Assembly: GCA_903881475.1 (NCBI GenBank) | Contig: CAIRTK010000037.1 | Coordinates: 61,905-125,904, forward strand | Origin: an uncultured Opitutia bacterium | GTDB lineage: Bacteria; Verrucomicrobiota; Verrucomicrobiia; Opitutales; Opitutaceae | Direction: 5' to 3' | DNA length: 64,000 bases | In this document: positions 17,577-25,691 of the stretch, piece by piece | How positions within the stretch are numbered: position 1 is the first letter of the stretch | Layout of the letters: each line of letters opens with the position of its first letter | Translations under genes and position numbers: made by a program | The notes under the pieces: generated by a model | What the model was told of the DNA's origin: nothing | Databases searched by the model: none | The model's input: the letters and a program-made list of their open reading frames with translations, nothing else

Positions 17577-19222
17577 ATGCGCTTGCGGCAGCCCGCCGGG
17601 GGGAATGGCCTGAAGCGCCCTCCGCCGCCGCGATGCCGGTCCTTCCCAAAAGCTTCCTGACCTTTGGCGCGAGCCTGCAGACCGCCCGCACCAGGCGGAG
17701 GCTCGGACGGAAATCCACGGCAGTGCCCGCCCAGGATCGGGCCTTCCGGTCGTTGGCCCCGAAGTTGGCTGCGACGGCGTTTGGCCGGCGGGCCGGGGTC
17801 GAGGCGCTCATGGCCTACGATGAATTTCAGGCGCGGGTGCCGCTGCACACCTATGAGCAGCTCACGCCCTGGATCGCGCGGATGAAGCGCGGCGAGCCGG
17901 ATGTGCTCTGGCCGGGGCAGTGCTCGTATTACGCGGTGTCCTCCGGCACGACGGCCGGCCGCACCAAGTACCTGCCCGTCACCGGCGAGATGTTCGCCCA
18001 TTTCAAGCGCGCCGGACTCGACTCCCTGCTCTACTACAGCGCCCGCGTCGGGCACAACCGCGTGTTCCGCGGACGGCACCTGTTCCTCGGCGGCTCGACC
18101 ACGCTCGCGGCCGTCCCGGACGTGGAGCCGTTCGTCGCCCACACCGGCGACCTGAGCGGGCTCACCACCCTGCACCTGCCGAAGTCCATCGAACGGCACC
18201 TCTTCGAGCCCGGGGCCGAAATCGCCCGGATGGAAGACTGGCCGGCCAAGATCGCCGCCATCGTCCGGCGCACCCGCCCGCTCGACATCTCCCTCGTGGC
18301 CGGCATCCCCAGCTGGCTGCTGATCCTCGCGGAAGCCCTGCGCAACGACGACACCCAGGGCGCGGCCCGCGCGGCCAACCTGCAGGAAATCTGGCCCAAC
18401 CTGGAATGCCTCGTGCACGGGGGTGTGCCGCCCGGGCCGTTCCTCGAGGATCTCCGCGAGGCGTTCGGACCGGCCGTGAATTTCCACGAGGTTTATCCCG
18501 CGTCCGAGGGCTTCATCGCCGCCCAGGATGCCACGCCGGGCGAGGGCCTGCGGCTCATGACCGGGGCCGGGCTGTTTTTTGAATTCCTGCCGATGCGGGA
18601 ATTCGACGAGGCCCGCCTCCCGTCGCTCGGCCCCCGGGCCGTGCCGCTGGCCGCCGTCCAGGCCGGGCAGGATTACGCGCTCGTCCTGACCACGCCCGCC
18701 GGACTCTGCCGCTATGTCATCGGCGACGTGGTGCGGTTCGTCTCCACGGAGCCGCCGCGGCTCATCTACACCGGCCGCACCCGGCTCCAGCTGAGCGCCT
18801 TTGGCGAGCATGTGATCGAGAAGGAGCTGACCGACTCGCTCCTCGCCGTCTGCCACGCGCATGGCTGGACGATCACTAACTTCCACGTCGCCCCGCTGTT
18901 CACGGCGTCCCTCACCGGCCAGAACCGCGGCCGGCACGAGTGGTGGATCGAGCTGCGGCCCGGCACCGTGCAGACGCCCACCGGCGTCCCGATGGCGGCG
19001 CAGCTCGACGCCGAGCTCAAGGCTCGCAACGAGGACTACGAGGCCAAGCGCAGGGGCGGCGGCCTGGAGGCGCCGGTCGTGCGGCTGGTGATGCCGGGCG
19101 TGTTCGAGCATTGGATGCGTCACCACGGAAAATGGGGCGGCCAGCACAAGATGCCCCGCTGCCGCAGCGACCGCGTCATCGCGGACGGCCTCGCCCAGGT
19201 CGCCCGCTTCAACGCGGACTAG
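17573..19222 (+). CDS. GH3 auxin-responsive-promoter-type acyl-acid-amido synthetase
   Basis: A 549-aa member of the GH3 family (acyl-adenylate/amide synthetases first known from plants; not glycoside hydrolase family 3). The ATP motifs are visible: P-loop-like YAVSSGTTAGRTKYLPVT, the YPASEGFIA motif and the CRYVIGDVVRFV segment, then GRTRLQLSAFGEHVIEKEL. These enzymes adenylate a carboxylic acid and couple it to an amine or thiol. Bacterial members are of largely unknown substrate. It is coupled to the preceding alpha/beta hydrolase by a 4-base overlap and converges, with a 12-bp gap, on the TlpA-like gene. Confidence 0.9.
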   Translation: MNALAAARRGEWPEAPSAAAMPVLPKSFLTFGASLQTARTRRRLGRKSTAVPAQDRAFRSLAPKLAATAFGRRAGVEALMAYDEFQARVPLHTYEQLTPWIARMKRGEPDVLWPGQCSYYAVSSGTTAGRTKYLPVTGEMFAHFKRAGLDSLLYYSARVGHNRVFRGRHLFLGGSTTLAAVPDVEPFVAHTGDLSGLTTLHLPKSIERHLFEPGAEIARMEDWPAKIAAIVRRTRPLDISLVAGIPSWLLILAEALRNDDTQGAARAANLQEIWPNLECLVHGGVPPGPFLEDLREAFGPAVNFHEVYPASEGFIAAQDATPGEGLRLMTGAGLFFEFLPMREFDEARLPSLGPRAVPLAAVQAGQDYALVLTTPAGLCRYVIGDVVRFVSTEPPRLIYTGRTRLQLSAFGEHVIEKELTDSLLAVCHAHGWTITNFHVAPLFTASLTGQNRGRHEWWIELRPGTVQTPTGVPMAAQLDAELKARNEDYEAKRRGGGLEAPVVRLVMPGVFEHWMRHHGKWGGQHKMPRCRSDRVIADGLAQVARFNAD

Positions 19223-19234
19223 CCTTCACCCGCC

Positions 19235-19729
19235 TCAGGGCTTCAGGTAGCGCAGCAACGCCTGCTCGTACTCCGCCGCCGGCTCCAACCCGACCTTGCG
19301 GTCGCGGATGTTTCCCGCGCGGTCGATGATAAAGGTGGTCGGGATCGCGTCCATGCCGCCAAACGCCGTCTGGATGTCGTCGTCGGCCATGACGATCTGG
19401 TAATCCACATGCTGGTCCGCGATGAATTTCCTGACCACTCCCGGGCCCTGCCGGTCGACCGAGACCCCGATGATGACGAGGCCGGCGTCGCGGTATTTCT
19501 TCTGCAGCGCGATATAGCCGGGAATCTCCGCGCGACAGGGCGGGCACCATGTCGCCCAGAAATCGACGACCACCACCTTGCCCTTGAACTGGGCGGAGCT
19601 GACGACATTGCCGTCCACGTCCTTCAGTTTCCACGCGGGCGCGGGGGTCGGGGCGACCGGCTCGGCCCGCAACAGGGCGGCCAGTAAGAGCAGGGAAACA
19701 AAACCGGGGAGGAAGCGGGGGAATTTCAT
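19235..19729 (-). CDS. TlpA/ResA-like thiol-disulfide oxidoreductase
   Basis: A 164-aa periplasmic thioredoxin-fold protein. A signal peptide (MKFPRFLPGFVSLLLLAALL) precedes the redox centre WATWCPPCRAEIPG. The cis-Pro segment IPTTFIIDRAGNI also fits AhpC/TSA-Redoxin-type TlpA proteins. It probably reduces periplasmic disulfides, for example in cytochrome c maturation or oxidative stress, but no cytochrome genes are adjacent. ATG 19729 is chosen because it gives a clean signal peptide; a TTG/GTG start further upstream adds a polar tail. Confidence 0.92.
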   Translation of the reverse strand: MKFPRFLPGFVSLLLLAALLRAEPVAPTPAPAWKLKDVDGNVVSSAQFKGKVVVVDFWATWCPPCRAEIPGYIALQKKYRDAGLVIIGVSVDRQGPGVVRKFIADQHVDYQIVMADDDIQTAFGGMDAIPTTFIIDRAGNIRDRKVGLEPAAEYEQALLRYLKP

Positions 19730-19810
19730 GGGAGAATGGGACGGGCCAACGGTGGGAGGCCGGAACACCCAATTCATTCCCAGCAAACTTTCAACCCCGG
19801 CCCGACGTTA

Positions 19811-19865
19811 GGTGGGCGGACACGTCCCGTCCCTGCATGAAAGCCCGGGACGCGTCCGGCCACCC
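19811..19865. repeat. Palindromic element, family H copy 3
   Basis: GGTGGGCGGACACGTCCCG at the left and GGGACGCGTCCGGCCACC at the right are imperfect inverted copies around a short loop. It lies between the TlpA-like start and the LysR stop, both on the - strand. Confidence 0.7.
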
Positions 19866-19890
19866 GCTTGGAACACCCGGCTTCTGTTGC

Positions 19891-20790
19891 TCAACCGCCC
19901 CGCGAATCCGGCAGGTCAAGTCCCAGGACCTCGATGAATTTCTTCATCGCCGGCGTCAGCACGCGGCCCTTGCGGTGCAGGATCGCCAGCGGCCGGGTGA
20001 AGTCCTTGCCCTTGAAATGCACCGCCGTGAGCGTGCCCTGCTTGATCTCCTGCAGCACCGTGGCCAGCGGCACGATGGCGATGCCATGGTCGATCTCGAC
20101 CGCCCGCTTCACCGTCTCGATGTTGTCGAACTCCATCACCGGCTCGATCTCGAGCTTGTTGTCGCGGAAGATCTGGTCGACCGCCTTGCGGGTCGGGATG
20201 TCCGGGTCGAACCCGATGAACTTCTGCCCGGCGAGCTGCTTGAGGTCGATCTCCCCGCCCTTCGCCAGCGCATGCCCGGGATGGGTGATGAGCACCAGAT
20301 GGTCGTCGCGGAACGGCAGCACCTCGATCTGCCGCTGGCGGACCGGAAACGCCACCAGGCCGAAGTCCACGGCGTTGTGCAGGATGTCCTCGTAAACCAG
20401 GTTGGAGCGCCGGTATTCCACGCGCACGTTCACCGAGGGAAAGTCGTGCAGGAATTTTTTGATGTAGGCCGGCAGCTCGTGCAGGCCGATCGAGTAGATC
20501 GTCGAGATCCGGATCGTGCCGCTGATGACCTTCTTCATCTCCTGCAGCTCGGACAGCAGCTTGTCGTAGGTGTGGAGGATCTCCTTCGCCGACTCATAGA
20601 CCCGCTGGCCCTCGCGGGTGAGCTGGAACTGCTTCTGGCTGCGGTCGATCAGCAGGGTCTTGAAGTGGCGCTCCATGGCGCGCGCCTGCTGGCTGACCGC
20701 CGACTGCGTGATGCCGTTGAGCTTGGCGGACTTTGAGAAGCTCTTGGTCTCGACGAGGTCGGCAAAAATTTTGAAGTTTTCGATTTGCAT
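19891..20790 (-). CDS. LysR-family transcriptional regulator
   Basis: A 299-aa LysR regulator. The N-terminal winged helix-turn-helix reads MQIENFKIFADLVETKSFSK then LNGITQSAVSQQARAME, the classic family start. It is followed by a linker helix (LLSELQEMKKVISGTIRI) and an effector-binding domain from about residue 90. ATG 20790 fits the canonical start; the four upstream codons are optional. It is divergent from the YggS gene with a 73-bp gap, the usual arrangement for a LysR regulator and its target, so control of yggS-sirB1 is plausible. The effector is unknown. Confidence 0.93.
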   Translation of the reverse strand: MQIENFKIFADLVETKSFSKSAKLNGITQSAVSQQARAMERHFKTLLIDRSQKQFQLTREGQRVYESAKEILHTYDKLLSELQEMKKVISGTIRISTIYSIGLHELPAYIKKFLHDFPSVNVRVEYRRSNLVYEDILHNAVDFGLVAFPVRQRQIEVLPFRDDHLVLITHPGHALAKGGEIDLKQLAGQKFIGFDPDIPTRKAVDQIFRDNKLEIEPVMEFDNIETVKRAVEIDHGIAIVPLATVLQEIKQGTLTAVHFKGKDFTRPLAILHRKGRVLTPAMKKFIEVLGLDLPDSRGG

Positions 20791-20863
20791 GGCTGGACCG
20801 GGAAACACCCACCATAACGGCCGCTAATTTAACAGCAACCCATAAGCAGGTCCGCTTTAATCG

Positions 20864-21568
20864 ATGTTCATCACCTACGAGGAATTTTCCCGCCGCGCCG
20901 ACCACGTCCGCGCCGACCTCGCTGCGGCCTGCGTGGCGGCGGGCCGGGATCCGCAGGAAGTCGGACTGCTCGCCGTCACCAAGACACACCCGGTCGCGGC
21001 CGTCGAGTATGTCGCCCGCTACGGCCTGCCGGCCGTGGGGGAAAACCGCGTGCAGGAGGGCATCGAAAAGCGCGCCCAGACGGGCGCAGAGGTGCGCTGG
21101 GAGCTGATCGGCCATCTCCAGTCCAACAAGGCGAGGCTCGCCGCCGCGCACTTCGACCGCGTGCAGAGCGTCGACAGCGAAAAACTGCTCCTCCTCCTCG
21201 ACCGGGCCGCCGGCGAGGCGGGCCGGATCCTGCCCGTCCTCCTGCAGATCAACGCCGGCCGCGACCCCGCGAAATTCGGCGCCGAGCTGGAGGACGCCCC
21301 GCGCCTGCTCGACACCGCGCTCGTGCAAAGCCACCTGCGGGTCGAGGGCCTGATGACGATTGCACCGCTCAGCGACGACGCCAGCGCCGCCCCGCGCACC
21401 TTCGCGACCCTGCGCGAGCTGCGCGACCGGCTCACCGGCGAGACCGGCTCGCCGCTCCGCGAGCTTTCGATGGGCATGAGCGGCGATTTCGCCGCCGCGA
21501 TCGCGGCCGGCAGCACGCTTGTGCGCATCGGCACCGCGCTCTTCGGCTCGCGCGAACCGGCGGCCTGA
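20864..21568 (+). CDS. yggS: YggS/PipY-family PLP homeostasis protein
   Basis: A 234-aa PLP-binding alanine-racemase-fold protein. The PLP lysine is in LLAVTKTHPV, with GENRVQEGIEK, WELIGHLQSNKAR, LQINAGRDPAKFG and LSMGMSGDFAAAI as the conserved core. Such proteins maintain vitamin B6 and amino/keto-acid balance rather than catalyse a dedicated reaction. It stands divergent to the LysR gene and 66 bp upstream of a SirB1 gene on the same strand. Length and motifs are normal. Confidence 0.95.
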   Translation: MFITYEEFSRRADHVRADLAAACVAAGRDPQEVGLLAVTKTHPVAAVEYVARYGLPAVGENRVQEGIEKRAQTGAEVRWELIGHLQSNKARLAAAHFDRVQSVDSEKLLLLLDRAAGEAGRILPVLLQINAGRDPAKFGAELEDAPRLLDTALVQSHLRVEGLMTIAPLSDDASAAPRTFATLRELRDRLTGETGSPLRELSMGMSGDFAAAIAAGSTLVRIGTALFGSREPAA

Positions 21569-21634
21569 GGGTCGGGGAGAAGATTTTTCCGTTTCCGGAT
21601 TGCCAGCGGCGCAAAACTTTTTTCGCCTCTCGGT

Positions 21635-22504
21635 GTGGAACCTGAAAAACTTGACGAAGCCCGGCAGGAGGCGCTTCGGAGTTTGCTCGACGATTCCAGC
21701 CCGCCGGTGCGCCGCGCCCTGGTCGCCCACTTTCTCGCGCTCGGCCCGGAGGCGATGCATTTCCTCCAGCGCACCGCCCGCGGCTCCAACCGCCTGCTCG
21801 CGCGCCACGCCGCATGGTTCCTCGAGGAGCTGAAGTTCGCCGATCCCGTCGCGGAGTTCCGCGGCTTCATCCGCTCGCTTAACTACGAACTCGAAACCGG
21901 CGCGCTCCTGCTGAGCCGCACGGTCACGCCTGCCCTCGACGTCGGCGCCTGCTGCACCGAGCTCGACCGGCTCGCCGCCCGGTGCGCCGAGCTCATCAGC
22001 GAGCCGGCCTCCGCCCGCGAGAAGTGCCGCATCATCAACCGCGTGCTGTTCCACGAGTGGGGCTTCCACGGCAACGTCGAGCATTACACCGACCCGCTGA
22101 ACAGCTTCCTCGACCAGGTCTTGGTGCGCCGCACCGGCATCCCGCTTTCCCTGAGCATCGTCTACCTGCTCGTGGCGCAGCGTCTCGGGCTGGCCCTGGA
22201 ACCCGTCGGGCTTCCCGGCCACTTCATCGTCGGCTGCTTCGAGGAGTCCCCGCCGTTCTTCGTCGATCCCTTCGACAAGGGCGTCTTTCTCGATCCCGAC
22301 GAGATCTTCACCCTGCTGCGCGCCAACCACATCTCCCCGAAGGACACCGACCTCGCCCCCACGCCGGTCCGGGAGGTCCTCTGCCGCAACTGCCGCAACC
22401 TCGCCAACCACTACACGACGGTCGGCGACACCGAGCACGCCCGGCTGTTCGCCAGCTTCGTCGAGGAGTTCGAGACGACCTACGAGCGGCACGCGCAGCC
22501 ATAA
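21635..22504 (+). CDS. SirB1 family transglutaminase-like protein
   Basis: A 289-aa SirB1/DUF-type protein with a transglutaminase-like core. The signatures are CRIINRVLFHEWGFHGN, NSFLDQVLVRRTGIPLSLSI and VGLPGHFIVGC, followed by FFVDPFDKG. The N-terminal 100 residues are helical with HEAT-like repeats. The GTG at 21635 is the only sensible start before the conserved region. Function of the family is unclear; in proteobacteria it sits near prmC/prfA, which is not the case here. It is followed by a palindrome that ends in the aroE start. Confidence 0.85.
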   Translation: MEPEKLDEARQEALRSLLDDSSPPVRRALVAHFLALGPEAMHFLQRTARGSNRLLARHAAWFLEELKFADPVAEFRGFIRSLNYELETGALLLSRTVTPALDVGACCTELDRLAARCAELISEPASAREKCRIINRVLFHEWGFHGNVEHYTDPLNSFLDQVLVRRTGIPLSLSIVYLLVAQRLGLALEPVGLPGHFIVGCFEESPPFFVDPFDKGVFLDPDEIFTLLRANHISPKDTDLAPTPVREVLCRNCRNLANHYTTVGDTEHARLFASFVEEFETTYERHAQP

Positions 22505-22602
22505 AATCGTTCGCTTAATCGTAATCCTGATCGTTCCCTCTTACTCCTGCTTGAATCTCTCTCGCTTGGAGAACGAGAACGATTAAGAGAACGAGAACGA
22601 TG
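22505..22602. repeat. Palindromic element, family K copy 1, containing the aroE start codon
   Basis: The left arm (ATCGTTCGCTTAATCGTAAT region) pairs imperfectly with the right arm 22568-22602. That arm is built from hexamers: GAGAAC twice, GATTAA, GAGAAC twice, then GAT. The aroE ATG (22600) is formed by the last GAT/G of the arm. Its hexamer repeats differ from the 9-bp period of families A-C. Confidence 0.7.
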
Positions 22603-23520
22603 GCAGCATTCGACCCCGTTTTCACCCTCCGCGACCTCGCATCCTGGTCGCACCCCGGCGTCTCGCTCGCCGTGCTCGGGCACCCCATCAGCCACTCGGT
22701 CAGCCCGCCCATGCACAACGCCGCGCTCGCCGAGCTGGCCGGCACGGACCCGCGTTTCGCCGGGTGGAGCTATTTCCGCTTCGATATCCCCCCGGCCGAC
22801 CTGCCAGCAGCCCTGCGGGAGTTGCACGCCAAAAAATTCCGGGGCCTGAACCTCACCGTGCCACACAAGGTCCTGGCCTTTGACCAGGTCGCCGCCGTCG
22901 CCGGTCCCGCCCGCCCCATCGGCGCCGTCAACACGCTGCTCTGGACCGAACAGGGCTGGCTCGGGCACAACACCGACGGCTACGGCCTCGCCACGGCGCT
23001 CCACGAGACCCTGGGCTGCCAGCTGGCCGGCGCGCACGTCATCCTGCTCGGCGCCGGCGGGGCCGCCCGCGGCGCCGCCGTCGAGTGCCTGCAGCAGCGC
23101 TGCGCTTCGCTCAGCATCGCCAACCGCACCCGTGAAAACCTTGGGACCCTGCTCGCCCTCCTCGCCCCGCTGGCCGGCGGCGTGCCGCTGCGGGGCTTCG
23201 CGCCGGACGCCCCGCCCGTCTGGCTGCCCGCCGGCGCGGTGGTGATCAACGCCACCAGCGCCGGCCTACGCGAAACCGATCCCGCGCCGATTGATTTGCA
23301 GCGCCTGCCTCGCCCCGCCAGCGTGTATGACATGATCTACAACCCGCCTCGTCCATCGCTGCTCCGTCAGGCGGAAGCGCTCGGCCTGCCCTGCGCCAAC
23401 GGCGTGTCCATGCTCGTGCACCAGGGCGCGAAGGCGCTGGAGCTCTGGACCGGCGTCGCCGCCGCGCGGATCGCCCCGACGATGCACGCTGCCGCCAACC
23501 GGGCCCTCGGCGCCCGTTGA
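22600..23520 (+). CDS. aroE: Shikimate dehydrogenase
   Basis: A 306-aa NADP-dependent shikimate dehydrogenase that reduces 3-dehydroshikimate in the aromatic amino-acid pathway. The substrate site is LGHPISHSVSPPMHNAAL and GLNLTVPHK (catalytic Lys). The NADP site is ILLGAGGAARGAAVE, followed by INATSAGL and YDMIYNPP. It is slightly longer than E. coli AroE because of an N-terminal extension. It is first in a tight + strand group: the prepilin peptidase follows after 3 bp and the Prs-like gene after that. The start codon is embedded in a palindromic element, so its translation could be structure-sensitive. Confidence 0.95.
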   Translation: MAAFDPVFTLRDLASWSHPGVSLAVLGHPISHSVSPPMHNAALAELAGTDPRFAGWSYFRFDIPPADLPAALRELHAKKFRGLNLTVPHKVLAFDQVAAVAGPARPIGAVNTLLWTEQGWLGHNTDGYGLATALHETLGCQLAGAHVILLGAGGAARGAAVECLQQRCASLSIANRTRENLGTLLALLAPLAGGVPLRGFAPDAPPVWLPAGAVVINATSAGLRETDPAPIDLQRLPRPASVYDMIYNPPRPSLLRQAEALGLPCANGVSMLVHQGAKALELWTGVAAARIAPTMHAAANRALGAR

Positions 23521-23523
23521 ATC

Positions 23524-24432
23524 ATGCCAGCCTATCATGAGTTTGCCGCGGCGTTCCCCTGGTTTTTCCCCCTGGCCGCCGCCTTGTTCGGGGCGATCAT
23601 GGGCAGCTTCCTGAACGTCTGCATCTACCGGATTCCCGCGGAGCAATCGATCGTCACCCCCGGCTCCCACTGCGCGTGCGGCCAGCCGATCAAGTGGTAT
23701 GACAACATTCCCGTGCTGAGTTGGTTTGTCCTGCGGGGCAGGGCGCGCTGCTGCGGGCGGCCCTACTCCTTCCGCTATGCCTTCGTCGAGCTGCTCACCG
23801 CGGCGCTGTTCCTTGCCTGCTGGCGGCTGTTTCCGCCCGCCAAGGCGGTCTGCGGTATGGTCTTCGTCAGCGTGCTCGTGTCGGCCACGTTCATCGACCT
23901 CGACCACCTGATCATCCCGGACGTGTTCACCCTCGGCGCCGGGCTGTTCGGCGTGCTGCTGTCGTTCCTGGTGCCCGCGCTGCACGGCCAGCAGCAGGGA
24001 ATTTACCTCGTGGACAGCCTGCGCGCCGGCACCGCCTCGCTCGAGGGGCTGTTCCTCGGCTCCGGCCTCGTGTTGTGGATCGCCCTGCTCGCCGAACTGG
24101 CGCTGAAGAAGGAGGCGATGGGCTTCGGCGACGTGAAATTCGTCGGCATGATCGGCGCGTTCTGCGGCTGGCAGGGCGCGGTGTTTGCGATCTTTGGCGG
24201 CGCCATCGTCGGCACCGTGTGGTTCGCCTTCGCGCTGCTCTGGCAGAAGGTCTCCGGCAAAAAGGTCGGGGTTGCGGCCTCCGCGGAGGCCCCGGCCGGC
24301 GAGCCCGCTGCCCTCGGCTTCGGCGTGCATGTGCCCTTCGGCCCGATGCTCGCCGTCGCGGGCCTCCTGTACTTTCTCTGGTTCTACTCCGCGGTGGCCG
24401 ACTACTTCGGCCAGCTCGGTGAATTACTTTGA
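23524..24432 (+). CDS. pilD: Type IV prepilin peptidase / leader peptidase (A24)
   Basis: A 302-aa polytopic membrane aspartyl protease that cleaves and N-methylates prepilins and pseudopilins. The N-terminal domain starts GSFLNVCIYRIPAEQS and carries Cys pairs HCACGQP and RCCGRPYSFRY. The catalytic aspartates are in FIDLDHLIIPD and the GxGD-type MGFGDVKFVG. Several transmembrane helices follow. It lies three bases after aroE and just before a Prs-like gene. No pilus structural genes are in the window, so its substrates are elsewhere. Confidence 0.93.
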   Translation: MPAYHEFAAAFPWFFPLAAALFGAIMGSFLNVCIYRIPAEQSIVTPGSHCACGQPIKWYDNIPVLSWFVLRGRARCCGRPYSFRYAFVELLTAALFLACWRLFPPAKAVCGMVFVSVLVSATFIDLDHLIIPDVFTLGAGLFGVLLSFLVPALHGQQQGIYLVDSLRAGTASLEGLFLGSGLVLWIALLAELALKKEAMGFGDVKFVGMIGAFCGWQGAVFAIFGGAIVGTVWFAFALLWQKVSGKKVGVAASAEAPAGEPAALGFGVHVPFGPMLAVAGLLYFLWFYSAVADYFGQLGELL

Positions 24433-24449
24433 ACCCATCTCCCCCGCCT

Positions 24450-25652
24450 ATGACCGGATCGCAATACCTTGTCGTCGGAAACTCCTCGGACGACCCCTTC
24501 GCCATCGACGTCGCCTTCGCCATGGGCCAGCGGGAGGACGTCGCGGATCTGATCAGCATGAAGCGGTTCGCCAACTCGGAGTTCTGCCCGCGGTTCATCT
24601 CGGACGAGCAGGACTTTACCGACATCGGCGCGAAGCTGCGGGGTAAAAGCGTCATCATCGTCAGCACGAGCAGCCTCGCCATGAGCCGGCAGAGCCTGGC
24701 CATGCGCACCCTCATGATCGCCCGGGCCGCCAAGGAGAACGGCGCCTCCGAGGTCATCCTGGTCGAGCCCGACCTTTACTACAGCGCCCAGGACCGCGGT
24801 CCCCGGCCCGACCTGGGCGAGACCAGCTTCACCCGCGACCAGCACGACCTGAAGAAATTCGACGGCCAGCCCTTCACCGCAAAGCTCTACGCCCAGCTGC
24901 TCAAGCTGGCCGGCGTGGACCGCGTGCTCACGGTGCACAACCACTCGCACTCCGTGACGCGGATGTTCACCGACGTCTTCGAGGGGAAATTCCACAACAT
25001 CATCCCCTATGACATCTACGTGGATTACCTGCTGAACTCGAACATCGTGAACTATGGCAAGGACGGCACCGGCCTCGCCCTGTGCGCACCGGACAAGGGC
25101 GCGCGCGAGTTCGTGCAGGAGATGTCCCGGCGCCTGAACCTGCCCAAGGCGAAGTTCGTGCTGCTCGACAAGGTGCGCACCGGCGAGCGGAAGGTGGAAA
25201 TCACCGTCCATGCCGAGAGCGAGTGGCGCCTCGAGGACATCCGGGGCCACGACATCGTGCTGTTCGACGACATGGTGCGGACCGGCTCGACCGTCGTGCA
25301 ATCCTGCCAGCTGCTGAAGCAGATCAACCCGGGCAAGACCGTCTTCGCGCTCACGCATTTCTACGCCAGCGAGGAGGGCCGGGTGAAGATGGCCCACACC
25401 GCCATCGACGAGATCCTCACGCTGAACACGATTCCCACGGTGCTCAACCGCGACATCCAGGGCCGCCTGCGCAAGAAGATGGTCGTGTTGAAAATCGAGA
25501 AATGGCTCGCACTGAATCTTTGCGCCATTCTCGACCTGCCCCAGATCCGCACGAACGACAGCCTGTACGCGATCGACATGTCCTCCAAAAACCTGCGCTG
25601 GAAGCACAAGATCTGGCTCAGCGAGCAGCTGAAGACCCTGAACCATCGCTAG
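24450..25652 (+). CDS. Ribose-phosphate pyrophosphokinase-like protein, enlarged
   Basis: A 400-aa member of the Prs family, about 80 residues longer than usual bacterial PRPP synthetase. The N-terminal half has FANSEFCPRFISDEQ and YYSAQDRG, equivalent to the F-x-D-G-E and Y-x-R-Q-D-R-K segments. AKLYAQLLKLAGVDRVLTV follows, and the PRPP loop is VLFDDMVRTGSTV. Several normally invariant Prs residues differ (QDRG for QDRK, HNHSH for DLH), so it may be a divergent PRPP synthetase or a regulatory paralogue. ATG 24450 is chosen over TTG 24429. It is the last gene of the aroE-pilD group and converges on galK. Confidence 0.85.
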   Translation: MTGSQYLVVGNSSDDPFAIDVAFAMGQREDVADLISMKRFANSEFCPRFISDEQDFTDIGAKLRGKSVIIVSTSSLAMSRQSLAMRTLMIARAAKENGASEVILVEPDLYYSAQDRGPRPDLGETSFTRDQHDLKKFDGQPFTAKLYAQLLKLAGVDRVLTVHNHSHSVTRMFTDVFEGKFHNIIPYDIYVDYLLNSNIVNYGKDGTGLALCAPDKGAREFVQEMSRRLNLPKAKFVLLDKVRTGERKVEITVHAESEWRLEDIRGHDIVLFDDMVRTGSTVVQSCQLLKQINPGKTVFALTHFYASEEGRVKMAHTAIDEILTLNTIPTVLNRDIQGRLRKKMVVLKIEKWLALNLCAILDLPQIRTNDSLYAIDMSSKNLRWKHKIWLSEQLKTLNHR

Positions 25653-25691
25653 GCCGTCCCGCCCCTCGCCGGCGCGGCCCAGTGCCGCGGA

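Noticed and set aside
17573..19222. Annotation as glycoside hydrolase family 3
   Set aside because: GH3 here refers to the auxin-responsive promoter family: ATP-binding SSGTTAGRTK and YPASEGF motifs are those of adenylating enzymes.
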